A stretch of 64,000 nucleotides of DNA, taken from contig JBGSKQ010000091.1 of NCBI GenBank assembly GCA_041741095.1, positions 32,037-96,036 on the forward strand, written 5' to 3'. Under the pieces are notes generated by a model that was not told where the DNA came from, ran no database searches, and was given only the letters and a program-made list of their open reading frames with translations. The position numbers and the translations under genes were made by a program. The stretch comes from UBA6168 sp041741095 (GTDB taxonomy: Bacteria > Bacteroidota > Bacteroidia > Chitinophagales > Saprospiraceae). This document shows, piece after piece, positions 1 through 7,294 of the stretch (positions within the stretch are counted from its first letter, which is position 1; each line of letters opens with the position of its first letter).

Positions 1-772
1 ATTCATCGAATCACCACCCGACCAGCTAAAGGCCAATATTTACGGTACAGGCATTGACCTTTTGGCCAATTCTATTTTTAAACAGCATACCACCGTTATA
101 TTTTACCTAAATGAATTGGCGGAGAAAAGCATTTCCAAACAGGCCATTATTAATAAAATTGAAGAGTTGGTATCTGTGGAAGTGACGGACGTAAACCCTT
201 CGTACATCACGATAGAAATGGACTCCAGCGCCAGTAGGATGGTGCCTGTCAAATTCATTTCCGATATTGATTTTGTTCAGGATTTTTCGCAAACAGATTC
301 TATCATTTTGACGCCAGACAGCGTTATGGTGACGGGCGCTCCTGAAATCCTGGCCCAAATACCTTTTATACCGACCAAACAACTCCAATTTTCAAATGTC
401 CAGAAACCAATTCGGCGAAAGCTGCCATTGGATATTTCGGGGGAAGGGCTTTTCAAGGTATTTCCTGGAGAGGTAGAAGTACTTGTGCCGGTGGAGCAAT
501 TTGTCCAAAAAACTTTTGACGTACCGATTGAGGTGCTGAAAGAGAAAAACAACCTGCGCTTAATTCCTTCATCGGCTGTCCTCAAAAGTTCGGTTCCATT
601 GAGCAAATACGAACAAACCACCGGTGCCGATTTCCTACTCGGTGCCGATTTTTCAGCTTCCTTGAACCTGGCCGACCAAAATACCGTGCCCATTCATTTA
701 GTGAAAGCCCCGGCATGGGCAAAACATGTATATTTTGAGCCAAAAGCTGTTGAGTATTATATTGTCCAATAA
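1..772 (+). CDS. YbbR-like domain protein, 5' end cut off by the window
   Basis: The reading frame is open from base 2, so the true start lies to the left of the window. The visible 257 residues have the beta-rich repeat pattern of YbbR-like proteins, with repeated stretches of the type 'P..V.VTGAPEIL' and 'FKVFPGEVEVLVPV'. In Firmicutes a YbbR protein (CdaR) binds and regulates the diadenylate cyclase CdaA. A cdaA gene is present in this window at 49567-50364, far from this gene, so a functional link is possible but rests on family knowledge only. The N-terminal membrane anchor expected for the family is not visible. The stop at 770-772 is followed at once by the hydroxylase remnant. Confidence 0.8.
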   Translation, partial: FIESPPDQLKANIYGTGIDLLANSIFKQHTTVIFYLNELAEKSISKQAIINKIEELVSVEVTDVNPSYITIEMDSSASRMVPVKFISDIDFVQDFSQTDSIILTPDSVMVTGAPEILAQIPFIPTKQLQFSNVQKPIRRKLPLDISGEGLFKVFPGEVEVLVPVEQFVQKTFDVPIEVLKEKNNLRLIPSSAVLKSSVPLSKYEQTTGADFLLGADFSASLNLADQNTVPIHLVKAPAWAKHVYFEPKAVEYYIVQ

Positions 773-1078
773 TTGAGATTAATATACGGCGTGATAATGG
801 GTTTGATGGTGCCAAACGATGCACCGTGCTACATCGTAGTTGGCGGACAGGAATATGCCTGGAAAGAAGGCGAGGGCGTTTTATTTGACGACACCTATCA
901 GCACGAAGTTTGGAACAAGAGCAGCCAACGGCGGGCCGTCTTGTTCTGCGATTTATTCCGGGATAAGGATTTGCATAAATGAGTCATGCAACTAGACCGA
1001 AAGATGTTCCAGCTTTTGTCCCAATCAAACCGCTTGGCTGCTGCCATCATAAAAGCGGAGGTCACGCAGGAAATTTAG
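773..1078 (+). pseudogene. Remnant of an aspartyl/asparaginyl beta-hydroxylase gene
   Basis: The readable part (773-982, 69 codons) matches the C-terminal half of the Fe(II)/2-oxoglutarate aspartyl/asparaginyl beta-hydroxylase family: GLMVPNDAPCYI, then GGQEYAWKEGEGVLFDDTY followed by QHEVWN, which holds the second metal-binding His, and a downstream Arg. The N-terminal half with the first metal His is absent; the sequence jumps directly from the YbbR stop into the motif. After the TGA at 980-982 the same frame continues (983-1078) with residues resembling the family's C-terminal tail, LDRKMFQLLSQSNRLAAAI. A 5' deletion plus an in-frame stop makes a pseudogene the best reading. A short expressed fragment cannot be excluded. 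Confidence 0.65.
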
Positions 1079-1181
1079 GGACGAAGAACAATGATGACGG
1101 AGAACTGAGGACTGAGCACCAAGAACTGATAGGCTAAAGCCCAAAACTTTCTATTTTGCCGCCGAATCAACCACGAAGCCC

Positions 1182-2018
1182 TTGGTCAAAAATTTTCTCA
1201 GATTCCTCAAGTATTACTTCACTGCCAAAACGAGGTACAACATCCACTCGCCCTTTGTTTTTGATTTTGTTGAAAACGTATTGGAAGACGACCGCTGGTT
1301 TTATGCCTTTTCGGAAATAGAAGTGCTGCGGCGGCACATGCTGTCAGACAAACGGGCCATCCCCATCACCGACTTTGGCGCAGGCTCACAGGTGAGCAAA
1401 AGCAAAGAGCGCAGCATCGCCAGCATCGCAAAATATTCGGCCCACAAGCCCTTTGTCAACCAAATGCTGTTCCGGCTGGTGCAGCACTATAAGCCCAAAA
1501 AAATGCTTGAACTGGGCACGTCACTCGGCGTTTCCACAGCCTACCAAGCCGCTGCGGCGATGGATGCCTATTTGGTTACCATCGAAGGTGACCCAAATGT
1601 GGCCCACCTGGCGGCGCAACATTTCAAGATGATGGAGGTGACTAACGTGGCCCTGCTGGAAGGCCGTTTCGAGGACATGTTGCCCACTGCGCTTGAAGAA
1701 TTGGGCCAACTCGACTATCTTTTCGTGGATGGCAACCACCGCCAGGAACCCACGCTGCAATATTTTCACCAGTGCCTCCCCAGTGCCCACGAGCACAGTA
1801 TTTTTGTTTTCGACGACATCCACTGGTCAACTGGCATGGAAGCGGCCTGGTCAGCCATCCAACAGCATCCAGATGTCACCCTCACCCTTGATTTGTTCTT
1901 TTTTGGGGTGGTCTTTTTCAGGAAAGATTTTGCCAAAAAGGAGCATTTTAGGGTCGTACCCTGGGTGTGGAAGCCTTGGGGGCTGGGGCTGGGGGAGTTT
2001 TTTTTGAGACACAACTAA
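1182..2018 (+). CDS. Class I SAM-dependent methyltransferase (Methyltransf_24-like)
   Basis: 278 residues. The SAM-binding loop is LELGTSLGVSTAY (about residue 110), followed by the acidic ribose-binding end of strand 2 (VTIEGDPNVA) and a later 'DYLFVDGNHRQEPT' and 'FVFDDIHWSTGM', which is the arrangement of O-methyltransferase-like class I enzymes. The N-terminal RYNIHSPFVFDFV block is typical of a Bacteroidota family. The substrate is unknown. The start is TTG at 1182; no ATG or GTG lies in a better position and the preceding frame carries no homology. It precedes another methyltransferase by 79 bp in the same direction, so the two may be co-transcribed. Confidence 0.8.
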   Translation: MVKNFLRFLKYYFTAKTRYNIHSPFVFDFVENVLEDDRWFYAFSEIEVLRRHMLSDKRAIPITDFGAGSQVSKSKERSIASIAKYSAHKPFVNQMLFRLVQHYKPKKMLELGTSLGVSTAYQAAAAMDAYLVTIEGDPNVAHLAAQHFKMMEVTNVALLEGRFEDMLPTALEELGQLDYLFVDGNHRQEPTLQYFHQCLPSAHEHSIFVFDDIHWSTGMEAAWSAIQQHPDVTLTLDLFFFGVVFFRKDFAKKEHFRVVPWVWKPWGLGLGEFFLRHN

Positions 2019-2097
2019 AAATAATCAAAATTCCCGTCCTTTGTCCCAGCTAATTTAAAAGAGTAAAATTACTGACTTCTTCAAGCATTTACACACC

Positions 2098-3159
2098 ATG
2101 ACTGCCCTGAACATCAGCGAGGACTTCAATCGCAGTAAAATTTATGAAAAAATGGACTATGTGCCTGAGCCGACGGGCTATGCGTCCAAAATTCCCTGGA
2201 TTGTGCAGCAACAAATTGCCGCTACCAATGGCATCCATTATGTGGATAGGATCGGCAAACTGAGGGATTTCCCTATTTTTGAGTTGCCTGTCCCTGCAGT
2301 TTCTGGCGATAAATTGATGCTCGACATTGGCAACGGCTGGGGCCGATGGGTGGTGGCTGGGGCCAATAAGGGTTACATTCCGGTGGGCATTGACATCCGA
2401 CTGGAATTTTGCCAAACAGCCTTGAAAAGCCTGCAATTGCAGGGCAAAAAGGGCTATTCCGTTGTGGGCGATCTGGAAAACCTTCCCTTCAGGGACAACA
2501 TTTTCGATCTTGTTTGGTCCTTCAGCGTCATCCAGCATACGCATTTCCAACGGCTCAACAACTGCTTGGCGCACATCAACCGCATCCTCCATCAGGACGG
2601 TTTTACTTACCTGGAATTTCCCAATAAAAATGGTGTCCACAACCGTTTTGGGCCAGTGAAGGCGAGCGAGCACGAGAAAGACGACATCAACAGTTGGTGC
2701 GTTCGCTACTACACTCCGAAAGAATACAAGGCTCTTTTTGAAAAATACCTCAGTGGCTTTTCTTTCGATGTCCACAGTTTTTTGGGCATTGGTGTTTTAA
2801 AAGAAGACCTGAAATATGTTTCACCTAAAAATAAGGTGCTTTCACTTGCTTCCCTATCGCTTTCGGCGCTGGCTCGGCTGCTTCCCGGCATGGCAGCGTT
2901 ATCGGACAGCCTCTATATCCGTTCCTCAAAGAAAGAACTATTGCCAATTGACAAGCATAGCGTGGCCACTTTCCTCCAATCCCATCATGCCAACTGGGAC
3001 AATTTGAACGTCGTGCCATTGCTCCGTTGCCCCAAATATGGCGGGCAATTGACCCTGCGTCAGGATCGTAAAAGGCTACTGGCGCTGGATGCCGGCATCT
3101 GTTACCCTGTAGAAAATGAAATTCCTATTCTTGTAAAAAGCGAGGCAATAGCGATGTGA
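2098..3159 (+). CDS. Methyltransferase with a C-terminal Trm112-like domain
   Basis: 353 residues. The SAM-binding motif is MLDIGNGWGRWVVAG (about residues 77-91), with VGIDIR at strand 2, VVGDLENLPF at motif II, and FDLVWSFSVIQHT, typical of small-molecule class I methyltransferases (Methyltransf_11). The last 50 or so residues resemble a Trm112-like domain: LRCPKYGGQLTL followed by GICYPVENEIPIL. Of the four possible zinc Cys residues only two remain (CPKY and ICYP), a reduction common in bacterial Trm112-type tails. Trm112 activates partner methyltransferases in eukaryotes; here it is fused to one. The substrate is unknown. It ends 8 bp from the end of the convergent SARP regulator. Confidence 0.78.
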   Translation: MTALNISEDFNRSKIYEKMDYVPEPTGYASKIPWIVQQQIAATNGIHYVDRIGKLRDFPIFELPVPAVSGDKLMLDIGNGWGRWVVAGANKGYIPVGIDIRLEFCQTALKSLQLQGKKGYSVVGDLENLPFRDNIFDLVWSFSVIQHTHFQRLNNCLAHINRILHQDGFTYLEFPNKNGVHNRFGPVKASEHEKDDINSWCVRYYTPKEYKALFEKYLSGFSFDVHSFLGIGVLKEDLKYVSPKNKVLSLASLSLSALARLLPGMAALSDSLYIRSSKKELLPIDKHSVATFLQSHHANWDNLNVVPLLRCPKYGGQLTLRQDRKRLLALDAGICYPVENEIPILVKSEAIAM

Positions 3160-3167
3160 AAAAACAG

Positions 3168-4424
3168 TCAATCTGTCAATATTTGCTCGTACAAATTAAT
3201 GGTTGCTTTGCCTGGCTGCACACTTAGTTCATGTTTGAGGTTGTCCTTGCATTTTTGAAACTGCCTAATCGCCTTGTCCCTCATGCCTAGTTGATGGTAG
3301 CAGGCCATAAGGCGCCGGTGGGTTTCTTCCAAGGCGGGGTCACGCAGGAGTGCCTCCTGGCAGAGTTTTAGGCAAATGGAATATTTTTCGTTTTTATAAA
3401 AATGGTCGCCGAGCCTGTCTAATATCACCAGCCACTCTTCCCTGAACTTATCCCGCTCCCATTCTGTCCAGTCTTCCGTGCCCAGGTCTTCCAAAAAATC
3501 GCCCCGATAATAGGCAAATGCCTGATGGTACTTATCGGCGGCGGCGGCAATGCCACATTCTTGCTCTGTACGGCGTCCATTTTCCCAGTTTGCCTGAAAG
3601 CAGTCAATATCCCGCTCCACCAGCAAATTGGGGTTGATGCTGTAGCATTCATTTTCAAAAACAACAACCTCCAAATCAGGGGCTATTTGGGCAATGGCCC
3701 GCCGGATGGCGTGGATATGCACATTGAGGCAGTTGCGGGCAGAGTCGGGCTGTGAATCTTTCCAAAATTGCTCTATTAAAATATCACGATAAACCGGCTT
3801 TGGGTACCTGTCCAATAAATAAGCGAATAAGGACTTTGCCTTTTTCCCGTTGAGCTGCAAGGGCTGGCCATTTATCAATACAGAAAAAGCTCCGAGGAAT
3901 TGTACTTGAAGGTCGGTGGAAACGGCGGTTTTGGCCCCTTCTTTTTTGCCCAAAAAAGGCGGGTTGGCAAATTTTAGCACTGCCAATGAATGGGTGGATC
4001 GGGTGTAAAAAGAAGGTATGCACCAGCTCAGCCAGGAAGGTAGTTTGGCCCACCAGGGTGTCGTTTTGGTTTGATCCTGCTCTGTTATTTTATACAGCGT
4101 ACTGGCAAAATCTTCTGTTGGGAAAGGAAAAAACAGGAAGTCAAGCGCCCCCATCCTGAATATTTCTGCAATGTCGTTGGCCGATGGCGTTGGGCCTGTT
4201 ACAATGACCGGCAAACTCGGCACTCGTTGTTTGATTTTGGATAAAAATTCCAGGCTGTTCATGAGGGGCGGATGGTGGTAGAGCAGGGCAACTTTGCAGT
4301 CCGTTGCCGACATTTCGTTGAGATCTTTGATGGTGACCAATTCCCAAGTCAGGGGAGTTTGGCGGTGAACGTGCTGCTGAATAGCCTGGGTGCTGCCAAT
4401 AAGGGCAATCTTCTGGGGATGCAT
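3168..4424 (-). CDS. SARP/BTAD-type transcriptional regulator with degenerate receiver domain
   Basis: 418 residues. Residues 1-115 have the length and layout of a CheY-type receiver, including LEFLSKIKQRVPSLPVIVTG and FRMGALDFLFFPFPTEDF. However, the acidic pair after strand 1 is missing (ALIGSTQ), the phospho-acceptor position reads LLYHHPP, and the conserved Lys is Phe (FFPFP). After a linker, residues 170-260 form an OmpR-like winged helix (VQFLGAFSVLINGQPLQL, then ARNCLNVHIHAIRRAI). Residues 265-415 are the helical bacterial transcriptional activator domain with TPR-like repeats (RDPALEETHRRLMACY). The output module is thus SARP-like, driven by a phosphorylation-independent pseudo-receiver. 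The target genes are not evident from context. Confidence 0.85.
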   Translation of the reverse strand: MHPQKIALIGSTQAIQQHVHRQTPLTWELVTIKDLNEMSATDCKVALLYHHPPLMNSLEFLSKIKQRVPSLPVIVTGPTPSANDIAEIFRMGALDFLFFPFPTEDFASTLYKITEQDQTKTTPWWAKLPSWLSWCIPSFYTRSTHSLAVLKFANPPFLGKKEGAKTAVSTDLQVQFLGAFSVLINGQPLQLNGKKAKSLFAYLLDRYPKPVYRDILIEQFWKDSQPDSARNCLNVHIHAIRRAIAQIAPDLEVVVFENECYSINPNLLVERDIDCFQANWENGRRTEQECGIAAAADKYHQAFAYYRGDFLEDLGTEDWTEWERDKFREEWLVILDRLGDHFYKNEKYSICLKLCQEALLRDPALEETHRRLMACYHQLGMRDKAIRQFQKCKDNLKHELSVQPGKATINLYEQILTD

Positions 4425-4756
4425 GGTTTTCTGTATTTAAGTTTGTGTAAAATGCCAAATACAGTCAACTCAAAGGATGTTTTTTAGGTGTTTATTTAAA
4501 AACAGATGCACCTGCCGTGAATATGGCGGATGCTTTCCCTCCGTTATTAAATTTCATGAAAATAATCGAACAAAAAGCTAGGCTGAATTGAAAATGAAAA
4601 TCGAAGTGTAGTTTTGAAAATTGGCTAAAGCTGAAAGAAAAATATGTCCAAAGATAAATAAATTAAATTGGTAATAGGAAAAAAACCCTATGTTTTGTAA
4701 CAAACAAAAGAAAAATCTTTGAAACTCAAATTTTCATTCAAAAAATAACTTGGGTG
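4425..4756. other. AT-rich intergenic stretch upstream of the SARP regulator
   Basis: No convincing gene is seen. Short readable frames here have no recognisable motifs and low coding quality. The part near 4424 should carry the promoter of the minus-strand regulator, but no clear TAnnTTTG box was recognised. Confidence 0.5.
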
Positions 4757-5040
4757 CAACGTTGTCGCCCCGATAGCTATCGGGATAAACCCTGTTGATT
4801 GTCCACAGAATAATTCATTGAAAATCAGGGGCGTAGCCCCGGCCCCGTTTGTAGCAGTCATTTGAAAAGGACTCCAAAGGAGCGTAGCACCGGCACGAAA
4901 AGCTATGAAAATCACCCGTGTCGGGGCTACGCCCCTTAAAATTGAGGGTGGTTACCGAACCTACAAACGGAGCCGGGGCTATGCCCCTGATTCTGTGGGT
5001 AATGATTAGGGTTTCTCCCGAAAGCTATCGGGACAACGAC
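4757..5040. repeat. Nested palindromic element (two inverted repeats, one inside the other)
   Basis: The outer arms, about 4761-4854 and 4961-5040, are imperfect inverted copies. Both read, in order, a CCCGATAGCTNTCGGG palindrome, AAACCCT, CCACAGAAT, ATCAGGGGC, GTAGCCCCGG and CCGTTTGTAG. The inner arms, 4879-4897 (GGAGCGTAGCACCGGCACG) and 4917-4935, are a second inverted pair. The GGGGCNTAGCCCC hairpin motif therefore occurs several times. No protein is encoded. The structure resembles a REP/BIME- or MITE-like element able to form a long cruciform or RNA hairpin. Confidence 0.75.
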
Positions 5041-5181
5041 CTTTAGTCCAACAAAATCAAGAAGCTGTTTTTCATCTTTATTAAATTGGAGTTTTCATTT
5101 TCATAAACCACTGCTAATGAACACAAAAAGAAAGTAGGACGTGCGCCTGAGCCTGCCCATAAGTGCGCACGTCCTTGCCTT

Positions 5182-6669
5182 TCAGGCGGCTACCAACAGG
5201 GAGCTTTCCAAAAGTGTTTTCATAGTCATGGTTCCGTTTCCTGCCAATGAGGGCTGCCAGTTGCGGTTGTTTCCCAAAAAAGAACTGGAGTCCAATTCGA
5301 GAAGTCCTATCAACACCTCAGCCACGATGGTCGCACCGACTGGGCCAAGCCCTTCGCCAGCCTTGTAGCCGTCATAATCCTGCCTGCCGATCAGCTCGGC
5401 TTCCGCCAACAAATAGTACCAAAGCGGTGTGCCACGTTTCATGTTGATGCCGTAAGGCCGGGTTTGCTGGCGGACGAAGTCGTGGACTTTTCTTATCTCG
5501 TCGTTGGGACGGCCCATACACGCTGCCAATTGTTCGCCGCCAGGCAACAAAAAGCTGTTGGCCCGCCGCAGGTTCCGGGTAGCCAGCGATTGATCCGCCG
5601 GGTTGGATGCAGGGAAAAAAGGAAGTTTCAGTAGGGTATTGGCCATTTTTGTGTCCAAGTTATTGGCCTTTTGATGCAGCCCGCTTCCGAAATCAAAAAA
5701 TGCCTCCCAATCAATGATTTGGCTTTCATCGGTCACAGGGCTAAAGCCAAAACCCAGCTCGGAGGAAAACAGGTTGAGCCTTGGGCCACTGGGCTGCAAT
5801 TTCAGTTTGTGCGGCACCATGCTGTGGCCAAAGCGATAGGCTGCCACCGAAAATTCCACTGGCAAATACGGCCGTGAACAGGGCGTGTAAAACTGCCTCC
5901 CTTCGCTCAAAATCTTGTCCACGACCACCTCGCCAGCCAGTTGTGGCAAGAATTCATTGACAATAATCCACTGGTAATTCCAGCTTGTTTCTTTCCTGGC
6001 CACTTCGTACAAAGCGCTGGCACTGGCGCCGGGCATGGCATCGGCGGCCTTTTCGTAGAGGAAATTGTAAAACCTGATGATGGCCAGGTGCAATTGTGAA
6101 ATGATACGGTTTTCGTCGTTGCGGGAGTCGCCGATGATGGCCGTCCCAGAGGCAGTACGTGCGAGGTCGTTGGCAGCAAGCCATTCGGCTTGGCCATTGT
6201 TTTTGTTGGTTTCGCCGGTGAGCAGGCGGTTGTCTATGCCTTTTTTGACAAAGAGAAACGGCTCGTCTTCTGGCCCTTCCCCAAAAACGCTGTCGAGATC
6301 CAAGTTCGGTGTGCGGAAATTTTCGAGTTCTTCTGGGTGGTTGATTTTGTCGAAGGAAGAATTGGGATCGAAGGTGATGTCGTGGTCAATGAACTGCCCA
6401 AAAAACACCATACCGAGCGGCACAGTATCGGAGGAAGAAGGGTTGGAACCGCCGTCCATTGGGCCATTGGGAGCGCCCAATTTTGCAAGTTCACCTGCAT
6501 CGAAATAAAGTGGCGGCAGTTTTCTGAACATCCTGCCGAAGCGCCCAATTCGTTCTTTGTCCAAAGATTGATGGTGGCACAAAGCGTTCATCGGATCCTT
6601 GCTCACATGGCCGTGGTGGGAACTATTTGACATGATTTGATGGGTTTTGCCCTTTAGGTTTTTGTTCAA
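5182..6669 (-). CDS. Animal-type haem peroxidase (An_peroxidase superfamily)
   Basis: 495 residues. The distal haem motif GQFIDHDIT is present, with His96 as the probable distal histidine and Asp97 as a calcium ligand. It is followed by GDSRNDEN (180-187), where mammalian enzymes have the Arg/Glu pair next to the haem, and by YRFGHSM with His282 as the probable proximal haem ligand. This is the peroxidase-cyclooxygenase superfamily, which oxidises halides or organic substrates with hydrogen peroxide. No clear signal peptide is seen; the N-terminus is polar and His-rich, and an alternative start is Met13. The surrounding genes give no substrate. It stands alone, after the palindromic element. 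The fold assignment is firm, the reaction inferred. Confidence 0.88.
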   Translation of the reverse strand: MNKNLKGKTHQIMSNSSHHGHVSKDPMNALCHHQSLDKERIGRFGRMFRKLPPLYFDAGELAKLGAPNGPMDGGSNPSSSDTVPLGMVFFGQFIDHDITFDPNSSFDKINHPEELENFRTPNLDLDSVFGEGPEDEPFLFVKKGIDNRLLTGETNKNNGQAEWLAANDLARTASGTAIIGDSRNDENRIISQLHLAIIRFYNFLYEKAADAMPGASASALYEVARKETSWNYQWIIVNEFLPQLAGEVVVDKILSEGRQFYTPCSRPYLPVEFSVAAYRFGHSMVPHKLKLQPSGPRLNLFSSELGFGFSPVTDESQIIDWEAFFDFGSGLHQKANNLDTKMANTLLKLPFFPASNPADQSLATRNLRRANSFLLPGGEQLAACMGRPNDEIRKVHDFVRQQTRPYGINMKRGTPLWYYLLAEAELIGRQDYDGYKAGEGLGPVGATIVAEVLIGLLELDSSSFLGNNRNWQPSLAGNGTMTMKTLLESSLLVAA

Positions 6670-6967
6670 AAACGTTCGGCCCTTGATTCAAAAAGCAAAA
6701 AGGAATTTAGTGAAAAATTGAGATAAAAAATATGTCATGGGATTCTTGGGTCACAAAATATAGGTAGTGGTTTTCTCCGGATTCGCTGCACTGTATTGCA
6801 CCAGGATGAAAAAGGTAACATGAACATTTTTGATAAATATTCCGATTCATCTTCATGGGACTAAGGTCATAACCTAATGAAAAACCCTTTTCTGATGTGG
6901 CAGCATTTTTGTCAAAACCATTCGTAATTCGCTGACCAATGGCGGGTTACAAAAAAAATATTATCAA
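6670..6967. other. Intergenic region between divergent genes
   Basis: It separates the minus-strand haem peroxidase from the plus-strand small protein, so promoters for both should lie here. I see no strong -7 box, no structured RNA and no further gene. Confidence 0.4.
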
Positions 6968-7192
6968 ATGGAAAATTATTCTTTTGATGTTTTTAACCAA
7001 GATCAGCACCAATGCCTCAGCCACAAAGAAGGCGACTGGATCATTTTTCATTGCCCTATCTGCAAAGATTACGAGCGCCGTATCAACTGGAAAACCAGGG
7101 AGGTAAAGGTGCGTCGTGGCAGTTCCACTGCTGTCCATGCTGGCTCTCACGCCCCGGTGTCCACCGATGTGGAAAACTTTAGCGTGAATTGA
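6968..7192 (+). CDS. Small putative zinc-ribbon protein
   Basis: 74 residues, no signal peptide. It carries a CLSH pair near residue 16 and an HCPIC pair near residue 29, followed by a basic stretch (KDYERRINWKTREVKVRR). Two Cys/His pairs spaced this way would suit a small zinc-binding module. The sequence looks like a real protein rather than a shadow frame: no gene lies opposite and codon use is balanced. The function is unknown. A plausible but unproven role is binding nucleic acid or a partner protein. Confidence 0.55.
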   Translation: MENYSFDVFNQDQHQCLSHKEGDWIIFHCPICKDYERRINWKTREVKVRRGSSTAVHAGSHAPVSTDVENFSVN

Positions 7193-7294
7193 GGCTGTCG
7201 TTTCTATTTTTTGGGCTGCTCCGATTGGCTGTTCAACTCATCCCTTTCTTTTGCTTTCACAAAATAGGTAAGCACGTCAAACATTTACTCCTGC

